Source of the DNA: Aestuariirhabdus sp049985285
GTDB lineage: Bacteria > Pseudomonadota > Gammaproteobacteria > Pseudomonadales > Aestuariirhabdaceae
Direction of reading: 5' to 3'
DNA length: 64,000 bases
Assembly: GCF_049985285.1 (NCBI RefSeq)
Contig: NZ_JBNIEU010000004.1
Coordinates: 186,001 to 250,000 of the forward strand
The position numbers and the translations under genes are program-made. The notes under the pieces are model-generated. The model was not told where the DNA came from and ran no database searches. It saw nothing but the letters and a program-made list of their open reading frames with translations. The number at the start of each line of letters is the position of its first letter. Positions within the stretch are counted from its first letter, which is position 1. Shown here in pieces: positions 43,229 to 52,149 of the stretch.

Positions 43229-43963
43229 TTAATTTGCTATTCCGGTGTTGTCTCTACCTTCTGCCTCTAATATCAGCTGGCCCAAGCTGCCCACATCCAG
43301 CAAAGCACACATTTCGTCTATAACGGTGCCCGCCAGCCAGGGTCGTTTACTGCGCTCCGTACGCCAACGCACCGCATCCGGGTCAAGCTGCACCGCCTCG
43401 GCAACATCATGCACAGCCAATGCCCAGTCACAACCTTGCAGGGAGATAATATACTTCAGGCCCTGATTCAATTCTGCACTATAACGTTCGGGCATCACCC
43501 ACTTCGCAGTATCAATTACCCGAATACTTCTACCCGTATGCTTGTAGAGGCCTAAAAACCAGTCCGGCTGCCCAAACAGCGACGTTAATTCACCATCCAA
43601 AGGGTAAATGGTGCCCAGCTCTACGAGTGGCACGGCTAACTTTAGTCCTGCCACCCGAAACAACAGGCACTCGAATCGTTCCTGTGCCCAGTGAGGACGC
43701 CCATTTACCGTTTTAACCACCGCGCTGGCGGTAGATACTTCCATTTGCTGGCTGATCTGATCGCATACGACAGGCTCGGGGACCACCGGCTCCAGCTCAA
43801 CAGCTGACACAGGGCTCGCTGACACCTCGACTACAGGGGGTGCTGGGGCAGCATCCTCCGTCACTAAGGCTCGTGCGGTGGCATCCTGCAGCAAACCATC
43901 CAGATACTCCTGAATCGCTTCCTGTGGCTTTGTTACCGCTACTTTTAACTGCTGTTGACTCAT
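43229..43963 (-). CDS. parP: ParP-like CheW-domain protein
   Basis: A 244-residue protein with a variable, Pro/Val/Ala/Glu-rich N-terminal part (to about residue 85) and a C-terminal CheW-like domain (FECLLFRVAGLKLAVPLVELGTIYPL, GWFLGLYKHTGRSIRVIDTA-like strands, CDWALAVHDVAEAVQL). This fits ParP of Vibrio, whose AIF domain inserts into chemosensory arrays, binds CheA and links them to ParC at the pole. The ATG at 43963 has CAGGCAG upstream; a GTG five codons earlier is less likely. It follows the ParA-like gene and precedes cheW. Confidence 0.82.
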   Translation of the reverse strand: MSQQQLKVAVTKPQEAIQEYLDGLLQDATARALVTEDAAPAPPVVEVSASPVSAVELEPVVPEPVVCDQISQQMEVSTASAVVKTVNGRPHWAQERFECLLFRVAGLKLAVPLVELGTIYPLDGELTSLFGQPDWFLGLYKHTGRSIRVIDTAKWVMPERYSAELNQGLKYIISLQGCDWALAVHDVAEAVQLDPDAVRWRTERSKRPWLAGTVIDEMCALLDVGSLGQLILEAEGRDNTGIAN

Positions 43964-44109
43964 AATCTGCCTGAACACCCAACGCTCTGCTTCTCTGGCC
44001 CTACTTATAGATCGGCCTTCGTTGCAAAAAGTTTAGAAATCTTGCCCGGCTACACCACAAGAGCTGCACTCTTGGGATCAATCCCGGGGTAATAGCCCAT
44101 TGTACCCTG

Positions 44110-44907
44110 CTACCCCGTAGCCGCACGAGGCTGACTTACCGCAGCGACTACCAAATCCTTTAACAGGTGCTGGTATGCCCTAACCGCTCGGGAATCAGGG
44201 TCAAACGCCGATGGGGTCACCCCTTGTCGGCTGGCATCACGCAATCGAGTATCCACCGGGATCTGTGCCTGCCACACCTTCTCTGGATATTGACTGCGGA
44301 TCGCTTTCATCGCCATCAATGCCGCCTGAGTACGGCGGTCAAACATGGTAGGTACAATCAGGTAAGGGAGGTCGCACTTTCTGGAGCGGTTGACCATAGC
44401 AAGGGTATGCACCATACGCTCCAACCCTTTAAGGGCAAGAAACTCGGTCTGTACGGGGATCAACAGCTTTTCGCATGCAGCCATAGCATTGACCATCAAA
44501 ACACCGAGCAACGGGGGGGTATCAATAATCGCATAATCATAGCTATCCCACAGTTGAGCAAGGGTTTTGGCCAAAACCAAACCGTACCCGCCCTGCCCCA
44601 TCATTTGGCGCTCCAGCGTTGCCAGCGCCGTGCTGGCTGGCATTAGGTGCAGGTTTTCCGAAGAGGTCTTTTTGATGACACTGGCAGGAAGGTCAGCAGG
44701 AATCTCCCCCTGATGCATAAAAAGGTCGTAGCAACTGCTCTCTATCGAGTCTGGATCATAGCGAAAATAGCTGGTCATTGAACCGTGAGGATCAAGATCG
44801 ACAATAAGAACGCGCTGCCCCCTGTCGGCCAGCAAACCTCCCAGCGCAACCGCTGTAGTGGTCTTGCCCACACCACCTTTCTGATTTGATACGGCCCAAA
44901 CTCTCAC
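44110..44907 (-). CDS. parC: ParA-like ATPase ParC (polar localisation of chemotaxis arrays)
   Basis: A 265-residue ParA/MinD-type ATPase with the deviant Walker A NQKGGVGKTTTAVALG, the switch/Walker B segments LIVDLDPHGSMTSYF and YAIIDTPPLLG, and no N-terminal DNA-binding domain. Its place before parP and cheW identifies it with Vibrio ParC (not topoisomerase ParC), which positions signalling arrays at the flagellated pole. The start is GTG at 44907 with AAGAAGGTGG upstream. There is no parB gene beside it, which argues against plasmid or chromosome partition. Confidence 0.85.
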   Translation of the reverse strand: MRVWAVSNQKGGVGKTTTAVALGGLLADRGQRVLIVDLDPHGSMTSYFRYDPDSIESSCYDLFMHQGEIPADLPASVIKKTSSENLHLMPASTALATLERQMMGQGGYGLVLAKTLAQLWDSYDYAIIDTPPLLGVLMVNAMAACEKLLIPVQTEFLALKGLERMVHTLAMVNRSRKCDLPYLIVPTMFDRRTQAALMAMKAIRSQYPEKVWQAQIPVDTRLRDASRQGVTPSAFDPDSRAVRAYQHLLKDLVVAAVSQPRAATG

Positions 44908-45118
44908 ACTGCCACCTTCTTTTTTGCCACGATTGGAAATTGGCGATCTAGAGCCAATCTCACCAATCCGTCGGTTTTTTGTCGTTTGATAGAGCTCCCA
45001 TTCAACACCAGCAATATTTGTGCCTAAACAAACTTACCAGCCTATGTATCCCTGCCTATACCGACCCGCAAAACCCGACAAAAAATAATGGTTTCCAATA
45101 GTAGGGGGGCACACAGTG

Positions 45119-46000
45119 CTATTGAAAAGCGGGTGCCTGGCCGCCGAAACGTTCACGCAGCACCCCTTCATATTGAGCGGCCCGTTCAACCCCAATAGGG
45201 TTTATAGCACGGCGAATATCGAGATTTTTGGAGATCACCATTACCACCCGACGATTGCGCTCCCTCCCCTCCGGCACGGCATTCGTCGCGACCGGCTGAA
45301 ACTGGCCGTAACCCACAGCCGCCAGCTGCTTGGGATCTACTCCATAATTGGAAAGCATCCTCACTACCGCGGCCGAGCGAGCGGCTGAGAGCTCCCAGTT
45401 GGTTGGGAAACGATCCGTATTGATGGGAAGATTATCGGTAAAGCCTTCAATATGAGTCGGGTTATTGAAGGGCTTAATAATATCGGCTACCCGGCGCAAA
45501 ATATCGAAGGCTTCGTTTTTGGGGATAGAGTCACCACTTTCGAATAGCAGGCTTGCAGGCATCTCGATCTCTACCCACATCTCATTTCCCGTAACGCTAA
45601 TTTTCTGCTCAGCGATCAGCTCACTAAATGCTACCTTGAGGTTATCTCCTATCACCTCGAGATTCTCCGTAGCCTCCTCTTCGGTGTAGGTTTTATCGCC
45701 CCCTTCAACAGGATTTATCGCCACCTGCTGACCATTGGGGATGGCAATAAGGTCATCGCTACTTTTAAGGTCACGAACCGGGGATTCACCGACCTGTATC
45801 GGGTCAACGCTACGTGTTGGTTGATTAAAAACCCCCACCAGGGTTTCCGAAAGGATTTTATACTTGCCCTCATTTACAGAAGAGATTGAGTACATTACGA
45901 CGAAAAACGCGAACAGTAGCGTAATAAAGTCTGCGTATGATACCAGCCAACGCTCCAGGTTCTCGTGTTCCTGTTGCTGTCGCTGTCGCCTACGAGGCAT
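45119..46000 (-). CDS. motD: Flagellar stator protein MotD (MotB family)
   Basis: The peptidoglycan-binding stator subunit. The 293-residue protein has a basic cytoplasmic start, one membrane helix carrying the proton-channel Asp in WLVSYADFITLLFAFFVVMYS, a plug/linker, and a C-terminal OmpA-like domain with GFTDN and NWELSAARSAAVVRML. The channel motif favours proton use (MotB/MotD type). It lies 10 bp after motC. Pseudomonas uses MotCD as a second stator set for swarming and high load. Confidence 0.93.
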   Translation of the reverse strand: MPRRRQRQQQEHENLERWLVSYADFITLLFAFFVVMYSISSVNEGKYKILSETLVGVFNQPTRSVDPIQVGESPVRDLKSSDDLIAIPNGQQVAINPVEGGDKTYTEEEATENLEVIGDNLKVAFSELIAEQKISVTGNEMWVEIEMPASLLFESGDSIPKNEAFDILRRVADIIKPFNNPTHIEGFTDNLPINTDRFPTNWELSAARSAAVVRMLSNYGVDPKQLAAVGYGQFQPVATNAVPEGRERNRRVVMVISKNLDIRRAINPIGVERAAQYEGVLRERFGGQAPAFQ

Positions 46001-46010
46001 AACTCACTCC

Positions 46011-46751
46011 CTAGCCCTGAAAGCCCTGAAGCTTCAGTTCAATGGCCCGAGGATTTTCTCCCTCAGCAATAGCCAAGATACCTTCGATCATCATCTCCCG
46101 GTACTGCGAGTTTCGATGGACGTTGTATTTCAGTTTGTTCGCGACGGGCAATAGTAATAAATTAGCAAGCGCCACACCGTAAATAGTGGCAACAAAAGCG
46201 ACCGCGATGCCTGCGCCGAGTTGGGATGGGTCTGCGAGATTTCCCATAACATGAATCAAACCCATTACGGCACCTATAATGCCGATGGTGGGAGAATACC
46301 CCCCCATAGACTCATAAACTTTTGCAGCGTGCATATCTGTACTTTCCGCCGCGTAAAGGTCAACTTCCAGGACCGCACGAAGGGCTTCAGGTTCACTGCC
46401 ATCGACCAGTAACTGTAAGCCCTTGCGGGCAAAGGGGTCGGGCTCGGCATCGGCGATAGTCTCGAGCCCTAACAGACCCTCCTTGCGAGCGGTCATACTC
46501 CAATTTACAACTTTTGAAATACCCTGTGTGATATCAATACGGGGCGGAAAAAATACCCAGCTTAGAATCACCAGCGCACGACGAAAGGTCGCCCCTGAAG
46601 TTTGGATAAATGCTGCACCAATGGTTCCTCCAAACACAATCACTGCTGCAGGGCCATTCATCAACGCCTCGACATGGCCACCTTCGAGATAATTGCCGCC
46701 GATTACCGCAAAAAGCGCCAGTAGAAGCCCAACGACGCTCAACAGATCCAT
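46011..46751 (-). CDS. motC: Flagellar stator protein MotC (MotA family)
   Basis: A 246-residue ion-channel subunit of the stator with four membrane helices (about 3-20, 32-50, 150-170 and 180-205). It has GGTIGAAFIQTSGATFRRAL, the cytoplasmic loop with conserved charges (LQLLVDGSEPEALRAVLE), GGYSPTIGIIGAVMGLIHVMGNLADPSQLGAGIAVAFVATIYG (in part) and NLLLLPVANKLK. It pairs with motD. The gene is placed 2 bp after cheB, inside the chemotaxis operon. Confidence 0.94.
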   Translation of the reverse strand: MDLLSVVGLLLALFAVIGGNYLEGGHVEALMNGPAAVIVFGGTIGAAFIQTSGATFRRALVILSWVFFPPRIDITQGISKVVNWSMTARKEGLLGLETIADAEPDPFARKGLQLLVDGSEPEALRAVLEVDLYAAESTDMHAAKVYESMGGYSPTIGIIGAVMGLIHVMGNLADPSQLGAGIAVAFVATIYGVALANLLLLPVANKLKYNVHRNSQYREMMIEGILAIAEGENPRAIELKLQGFQG

Positions 46752-46753
46752 GC

Positions 46754-47839
46754 TTAAATCGCCTCAACCAGACGTAAAGAGATCTCATCCAATGGTATAA
46801 CCGCATCGGCCAAATTAGCATTAACAACTGCCATTGGCATGCCATAGATGACGCAACTTGCCTGATCCTGAGCCCACACAGTGGCCCCTTTTGATTTCAA
46901 GAGTTTGGCTCCGTCACGGCCATCGGCTCCCATTCCGGTCAGCACAACGGCTAGAACCTTGCCTCCAAACGCATTGGCAGCCGAACCAAAGGTAACATCT
47001 ACACAGGGTTTGTAATTCAAACGTTCATCACCGGGCAGTATCTTGACCACACTACCGCGGGAATCAATCATCATCTGTTTGCCCCCAGGAGCAAGCAGGG
47101 CAACTCCGGGCTGCAGCCGATCACCATCTCGGGCCTCCTTGACAGTAATCTTGCACAAACGATTCAAACGTTCGGCAAACGCATTGGTAAATGTCGCCGG
47201 CATATGCTGAATCAATACGATTGGCGTCGGAAAATTGGCCGGCAGTTCAGTGAGCACCTTTTGCAATGCCACCGGCCCTCCGGTCGAGGTACCAATCGCC
47301 AATAACTTGTGCTTAGCTGCTCCACGATTATAAGTTATTGGCGTTCGAACTTGCTGAGCAGGCTTTGCCGCACGAGCACCTGGCCTGGCGGCAGGTTTGG
47401 CCACTGGTGCTGAAGGTGCCGTCGGCACCGCAGCACGGCGCATACTGCGGGACACGGTTTTCACCCGATCACAAAGAATGCGGCGAATATTTTCAGTATT
47501 TCGTGAAATATCCTCAAAATTCTTGGGCAGGAAGTCCACAGCACCCGCCTCAAGTGCATCCAGAGTGACGCGAGCCCCTTCGTGAGTAAGGGATGAAAAC
47601 ATCAACACAGGAGTCGGCTGGCTCGCCATTATTTGCCTGACCGCAGAGATGCCATCCATAACCGGCATTTCATAATCCATAGTCACTACATCCGGCTTCA
47701 GCTCGGTGACTTTTTCCACTGCCTCACGGCCATTGCTAGCGACACCTATCACCTCGATACCCGGATCCGTTTTCAGAATCTCGGTTACCCTTCGGCGAAA
47801 AAAGCCTGAATCGTCAACCACTAATACCTTTACTGCCAC
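46754..47839 (-). CDS. cheB: Protein-glutamate methylesterase/deamidase CheB
   Basis: Removes methyl groups from receptors and deamidates receptor glutamines. The 361-residue protein has a receiver domain (VLVVDDSGFF, phospho-acceptor Asp in VTMDYEMPVMDG, Lys in FLPKNF), an Ala/Pro-rich linker (about 132-170) and the esterase domain with Ser in AIGTSTGGP, His in LIQHMP and Asp in LTGMGADGRDGA. The start is GTG at 47839 with GGAG upstream. No cheR is present in the window. Confidence 0.95.
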   Translation of the reverse strand: MAVKVLVVDDSGFFRRRVTEILKTDPGIEVIGVASNGREAVEKVTELKPDVVTMDYEMPVMDGISAVRQIMASQPTPVLMFSSLTHEGARVTLDALEAGAVDFLPKNFEDISRNTENIRRILCDRVKTVSRSMRRAAVPTAPSAPVAKPAARPGARAAKPAQQVRTPITYNRGAAKHKLLAIGTSTGGPVALQKVLTELPANFPTPIVLIQHMPATFTNAFAERLNRLCKITVKEARDGDRLQPGVALLAPGGKQMMIDSRGSVVKILPGDERLNYKPCVDVTFGSAANAFGGKVLAVVLTGMGADGRDGAKLLKSKGATVWAQDQASCVIYGMPMAVVNANLADAVIPLDEISLRLVEAI

Positions 47840-47899
47840 CCGGTTTCTCCAATGATCTGCAACAGGTCTCCGGCAATAGATACCGGCTCCGTTTAGAGG

Positions 47900-50113
47900 T
47901 TATAGTCGACGTGCGTACTCTTTAAGCATACTGGGAACATCAAGAATAAGTGCGATGCGACCATCACCCGTTATGGTTGCTCCAGCCATTCCCGGCGTGC
48001 CATGCAACATCGATCCGAGCGGTTTAATCACCACCTCTTCCTGGCCAACTAACTGATCAACGACGAAGCCGACACGCTGGGTACCCACGGATACGATAAC
48101 CACGTGAGCCTCCTCGCCCTCGACAACATCGCCTCCTTCCAGCTGCTTGGGATCTACCAGCCAGCGCTTGAGATAAAACAGGGGAAGCGCTTTATCACGA
48201 ACGATAACAACTTCCTGCCCGTCGACGACATTGGTCTTGGAAAGGTCGAGATGGAATATTTCATTCACACTAACCAAGGGCAACGCGAATGCTTGCTGAT
48301 CGAGCATCACCATCAAAGTCGGCATAATGGCCAGCGTTAGCGGTACCTTGATCAGTATTGTGGTGCCTTTGCCAGCTTCTGACTGAATATCGATGATGCC
48401 GTTGAGTTGGGAGATCTTGGTTTTCACCACATCCATTCCCACACCGCGCCCGGACACATCCGATATCTCTTTCTTGGTCGAAAAACCGGGGGCAAATATC
48501 AGGTTAAAACAATCGGAATCAGACAATCTATCCGCCGCATCCTGATCGTATAAGCCTCGCTCCACCGCCAATGCACGCAACTTATCGGGGTCCATACCGG
48601 CCCCATCATCGGCGATAGAGAGCAGTATGTGATCGCCCTCCTGCTCAGCGGCGAGTATAACGTTACCTTTGCGATCTTTGCCTGCGGCTTCACGAGCGTC
48701 AGGCGTTTCGATACCGTGATCGACCGAGTTGCGCACCAGGTGGACCAGAGGGTCAGCCAGCGCCTCGACCAGGTTTTTATCCAGATCAGTCTCCTCTCCC
48801 TCAAGTTGAAGATTAATCTCTTTCTTCAAGTTTCGAGCAAGATCCCTGACGACTCGAGGGAAGCGGCCAAATACTTTCTTGATCGGCTGCATCCGGGTTT
48901 TCATAACGGAAAGCTGTAGGTCAGCCGTTACGACGTCAAGGTTAGCGACTGCTTTAGACAGCGCCTCGTCACCATTGTTAACCCCGAGGCGCACAAGGCG
49001 ATTACGCACCAGTACCAGCTCACCCACCATATTCATGATATCGTCCAGACGTGCGGTATCAACCCGAACGGTTGTCTCCACAGGCGGCGCACTCTCTTTC
49101 GCTTTCGCTGCAGGTTTGCTCTTTGCTGCAGCAGGTTTGCTCTTTGCTGCAGCCGGAGCCGGAGCCGGAGCCGAAGGTTTCACCGAACTATTGGCCGCGG
49201 CGACACCAGGCCCTTGGCCTTTACCGTGAAGCTGGTCCAACAGATCTTCAAATTCATTGTCTGATATATTCTGACTATCGCCGGTTGCGGCTGGTGCAGG
49301 AGTCGGAGCAGGAGTGTTTTTGTCAGCACTACCACTCGGAGCAGCCCCGCCATGCAACTGATCCAGTAATGCCTCGAATTCATCATCGGAAATTTCATCA
49401 CTGCTATTGGCAGCGGAAGGGGCTGGTGCAGGAGCACTCTCCGAGCCCCCTATTTTGTTATTTCCGTGCAAATTGTTGAGGAGTTCTTCAAACTCGTCGT
49501 CAGTAATTTCGTCACCCGATGCAGCGCCGTTATCACTACCCTCTCCGGCAAATACGCCCTCTGTAACCTGGGGCGCTGATTCGGGGGCAGCTTCCCCATG
49601 CAGTGAATCGAGTAGCTGTTCGAACTCGTCGTCGGTGATATCTCCACTGGCCGCCGCCTCCGGCTCTTGCTCTTGCGCCTCAGCCGTCGCGACTTCCGGT
49701 GACACCTCCTCCTCACCGGCCTCCTCTGGTTTAGCCATTAGCGCCAACTGCTGCAATAGCGCCGGATCTGCGGGTGTAGGTTCCACCCTTTCACGGACCT
49801 CGGAGAACATGACGTTAACAGCGTCCAGTGCCTGCAGCACCACATCCATCAATTCCGGGGATACTGATCTCTGTCCATTACGCAATATATCGAATACATT
49901 TTCTGCAATGTGGCAGCACTCAACCAAGGGGTTAAGAGACAAGAAACCCGCGCCGCCTTTTACCGTATGGAAACCACGAAATATTGCATTAAGAAGCTCC
50001 TTATCGTCAGGCTGGTTTTCAAGGTCAACCAACTGTTCCGACAACAGTTCAAGAATCTCGCCCGCCTCAACGAGAAAGTCTTGCAAGATCTCTTCGTCTG
50101 CCTCAAAACTCAT
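47900..50113 (-). CDS. cheA: Chemotaxis histidine kinase CheA with four LID-like repeats
   Basis: A 737-residue kinase. P1 has the phospho-acceptor His49 in RGFHTVKGGAGF. Instead of a compact P2 domain, residues about 125-345 are acidic, then Ala/Pro-rich, and hold four copies of I(T/S)DxEFExLLxxLHG at 159-173, 203-217, 241-255 and 283-297. P3 (dimerisation) begins near 348; P4 has HLVRNSVDHGIE, SIADDGAGMD and GRGVGMDVVK; P5 is the CheW-like domain. The repeats resemble the LID of Vibrio CheA that binds ParP, and also CheY-binding peptides. It is in the order cheY-cheZ-cheA-cheB. Confidence 0.95.
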   Translation of the reverse strand: MSFEADEEILQDFLVEAGEILELLSEQLVDLENQPDDKELLNAIFRGFHTVKGGAGFLSLNPLVECCHIAENVFDILRNGQRSVSPELMDVVLQALDAVNVMFSEVRERVEPTPADPALLQQLALMAKPEEAGEEEVSPEVATAEAQEQEPEAAASGDITDDEFEQLLDSLHGEAAPESAPQVTEGVFAGEGSDNGAASGDEITDDEFEELLNNLHGNNKIGGSESAPAPAPSAANSSDEISDDEFEALLDQLHGGAAPSGSADKNTPAPTPAPAATGDSQNISDNEFEDLLDQLHGKGQGPGVAAANSSVKPSAPAPAPAAAKSKPAAAKSKPAAKAKESAPPVETTVRVDTARLDDIMNMVGELVLVRNRLVRLGVNNGDEALSKAVANLDVVTADLQLSVMKTRMQPIKKVFGRFPRVVRDLARNLKKEINLQLEGEETDLDKNLVEALADPLVHLVRNSVDHGIETPDAREAAGKDRKGNVILAAEQEGDHILLSIADDGAGMDPDKLRALAVERGLYDQDAADRLSDSDCFNLIFAPGFSTKKEISDVSGRGVGMDVVKTKISQLNGIIDIQSEAGKGTTILIKVPLTLAIMPTLMVMLDQQAFALPLVSVNEIFHLDLSKTNVVDGQEVVIVRDKALPLFYLKRWLVDPKQLEGGDVVEGEEAHVVIVSVGTQRVGFVVDQLVGQEEVVIKPLGSMLHGTPGMAGATITGDGRIALILDVPSMLKEYARRL
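49223..49639 (-). repeat. Four tandem acidic-helix repeats within cheA
   Basis: The coding region for residues 159-297 of CheA. Four 15-residue units with the core DEFExLLxxLHG are separated by about 29, 23 and 27 residues of Ala/Pro/Ser-rich linker. The repeats are conserved at protein level more than at DNA level, which points to selection for function rather than a recent tandem duplication. Confidence 0.85.
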
Positions 50114-50123
50114 ACCTAACTCC

Positions 50124-50912
50124 TTAGAACCCTAGACTGGAAAGGAGGTCATCAACCTCGTCCTGCCCGGAGACAACATCATCCCGCTGATCTTTCTTGA
50201 TCTGCGGCCCTTCTGCCTCAATGCTTGTGGCAGCGGGCTTGGCTGTAAACTCTTCGTGTTCAATACCGGTCATCTGATCCACTTTCCCTGCCATTTTGAC
50301 CAGATGTACCAAGCTGTCTTCTATTTCAGAAACCAGGCTGACGACTCGTTTGATAACCTGCCCGGTAAGGTCCTGGTAGTCCTGCGCGATAATGATCTCA
50401 TTCAGGCTGTTACCGAGGTCGATAGATCGCTGCTCTGTCTCTGCCAGAAAAGGCCCTATGCGCTTCGATAGATCCCTAAATTCATCCGGAGCCATTTGAC
50501 GACTGGTAAAACGCTGCCACTCCTGATTCAAAACCTTGGCTTCTGTTCCCAACTGAGCCGCTGCTGGCGCACAGGCCTCAACAATATCCATCGTCTTGTT
50601 GGCGGCACCCTCGGTCATCTTGGTGACATAATCAAGTCGATCCGAGGCATCAACCATATGGGAGATCTGCTCCTGGTCCGTCCCGGTAATGCCCGAATCG
50701 ATATGGAAATTCATAAGGGATTCGTGCAACGCCCGAGTCAGCCTGCCCACTTCCCGGTAGAGGCTCTTGTCGCGCATCTCGTTGAGTTCGTTGATCACAT
50801 TGATCGCTGCGGACATATCGCCGGTCTCGAGCAACTCCACCAATTTTTGCGCTTGTACCTTCAGATCAGATTCCAATTCGGTATTATCTCTGTCGTATTT
50901 AAAAAGCGTCAT
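50124..50912 (-). CDS. cheZ: CheY-P phosphatase CheZ
   Basis: Speeds dephosphorylation of CheY. The 262-residue protein is largely helical with the catalytic region EIIIAQDYQDLTGQVIKRVVSLV, in which the Gln and the preceding acidic residue match E. coli CheZ. After a flexible linker the C-terminal peptide QDEVDDLLSSLGF is the classical CheY-binding helix, almost identical to E. coli. It is 10-12 bp from both cheY and cheA. Confidence 0.96.
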   Translation of the reverse strand: MTLFKYDRDNTELESDLKVQAQKLVELLETGDMSAAINVINELNEMRDKSLYREVGRLTRALHESLMNFHIDSGITGTDQEQISHMVDASDRLDYVTKMTEGAANKTMDIVEACAPAAAQLGTEAKVLNQEWQRFTSRQMAPDEFRDLSKRIGPFLAETEQRSIDLGNSLNEIIIAQDYQDLTGQVIKRVVSLVSEIEDSLVHLVKMAGKVDQMTGIEHEEFTAKPAATSIEAEGPQIKKDQRDDVVSGQDEVDDLLSSLGF

Positions 50913-50924
50913 ATCCAGCCCTTA

Positions 50925-51317
50925 TCAACCGCCTGCATCGACGCGTTCAAAAATCTTATCGATCTTGTCTTTGAGCGCCTGTGCGGTAAACGGCTTCACT
51001 ACGTAGCCATTTACTCCAGCCTGGGCTGCTTCAATGATCTGGTCACGCTTTGCCTCTGCGGTCACCATCAGCACGGGCAAGGTGTTCAGTTTTGAATCAG
51101 CCCTGACTGCTCTTAGCAGCTCTATGCCCGTCATTCCCGGCATATTCCAGTCAGTAACCAGAAAATCAAAACCACCCGTTTGCAGCATTGGCAACGCTGT
51201 CTGGCCATCGTCAGCCTCTGCAGTGTTGGTAAAACCCAAATCCCGCAGCAAATTCTTGATGATGCGCCTCATCGTAGAAAAGTCATCTACGATGAGGATC
51301 TTCATATTTTTGTCCAA
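50925..51317 (-). CDS. cheY: Chemotaxis response regulator CheY
   Basis: A single-domain receiver protein that signals to the flagellar switch. It contains ILIVDDFSTMRR, the phospho-acceptor Asp in VTDWNMPGMTG, the Thr of VTAEA and the Lys of VVKPF. The longest form starts at TTG 51317, which has GGAGG five to six bases upstream; the ATG at 51305 matches the annotated start of Pseudomonas CheY but has only distant GGAGG. I use the TTG because of its ribosome binding site. It lies after fliA. Confidence 0.95.
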   Translation of the reverse strand: MDKNMKILIVDDFSTMRRIIKNLLRDLGFTNTAEADDGQTALPMLQTGGFDFLVTDWNMPGMTGIELLRAVRADSKLNTLPVLMVTAEAKRDQIIEAAQAGVNGYVVKPFTAQALKDKIDKIFERVDAGG

Positions 51318-51394
51318 ACCGGCCTCCGTGAAACCTCAAATATTGGTGTGTTCAGAACATTGTATTTTACAAGTCTAGCTTGTGAATGAAAGGA

Positions 51395-52147
51395 TTACCC
51401 CGAATCCAATGCCCACCCCTCAAGCCGCGACCTGAGCCTTAACGCCGCCTGGGAGTGAAGCTGGCTAACCCGCGATTCGCTAACACCGAGCACCACACCG
51501 ATCTCCTTCAAATTCAGCTCTTCATCGTAGTATAGAGACAATACCAACTGTTCACGTTTTGGCAACGTCGTTATCGCCTCAGCCAACGATTCACGGAAGC
51601 GCTCCGCCTGCACCCCTTCATGGGGCAAGGAGGCATCCAAGGACGCCAATGCGGTCTCCTGCTGGCATTCTTCACTGTCAAGCAGATCATCGAAACTGAA
51701 CAACCTGCTACCCATACAGTCATGCAGCATCCCATGATACTCACCAACACTAACCTGTAGTTCGGCCGCAATCTCATTATCTTTAGCGTCACGCCCTAAC
51801 CTTGACTCCACAGCCTTAACAGCATCAGCCACACGACGCCCGTTGCGATGCACTGACCGGGGCACCCAGTCTCCCTTTCGTATTTCGTCCAGCATGGCTC
51901 CGCGAATACGAATACCGGCGTAAGTCTCGAATGCGGCACCCTTACTGCCATCATATTTGCGCGCTGATTCGAGCAACCCAATCATGCCGGACTGAATCAG
52001 GTCATCCACGAGTACATTAGCGGGTAGTCGAGCGGCCATGTGGTGAGCGATGCGCTTTACTAACGGCGCATGCCGTTCCACAAGCACATTTAGCGACTCA
52101 GCCTGATTATCGGTATACATACCCAGCCCTTCCAGAACCGCTACCAT
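51395..52147 (-). CDS. fliA: Flagellar sigma factor FliA (sigma-28)
   Basis: Directs transcription of late flagellar and chemotaxis genes. The 250-residue protein has regions 2 (LVDDLIQSGMIGLLESARKYD....FETYAGIRIRGAMLDEIRKGDWVPRSV), 3 and 4 (TLPKREQLVLSLYYDEELNLKEIGVVLGVSESRVSQLHSQA). The ATG at 52147 is used; an ATG at 52120 (residue 10) with GGAAGG upstream is an alternative. It begins 2 bp after fleN, as in other polar flagellar clusters. Confidence 0.95.
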   Translation of the reverse strand: MVAVLEGLGMYTDNQAESLNVLVERHAPLVKRIAHHMAARLPANVLVDDLIQSGMIGLLESARKYDGSKGAAFETYAGIRIRGAMLDEIRKGDWVPRSVHRNGRRVADAVKAVESRLGRDAKDNEIAAELQVSVGEYHGMLHDCMGSRLFSFDDLLDSEECQQETALASLDASLPHEGVQAERFRESLAEAITTLPKREQLVLSLYYDEELNLKEIGVVLGVSESRVSQLHSQAALRLRSRLEGWALDSG

Positions 52148-52149
52148 GG

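Noticed and set aside
44110..44907. Plasmid or chromosome partition ParA
   Set aside because: No parB or parS nearby and the parC-parP-cheW context fits the chemotaxis ParC instead.
44908..45118. The motD-parC gap as a site for a small RNA or gene
   Set aside because: Only a weak ATTGGC-N8-GCCAAT pairing and A/T-rich stretches; no promoter-terminator pair or frame with ribosome site was seen.
49407..50135. A 242-codon Ser-rich frame antisense to cheA
   Set aside because: It is the complement of the Ala/Glu/Pro-rich CheA linker; the Ser richness follows from that composition.
51369..51383. ACAAG-N5-CTTGT hairpin between fliA and cheY as a terminator
   Set aside because: The stem is only five A/T-rich pairs without a clear T-run; at most a very weak terminator, and cheY probably follows from fliA transcription or its own start.
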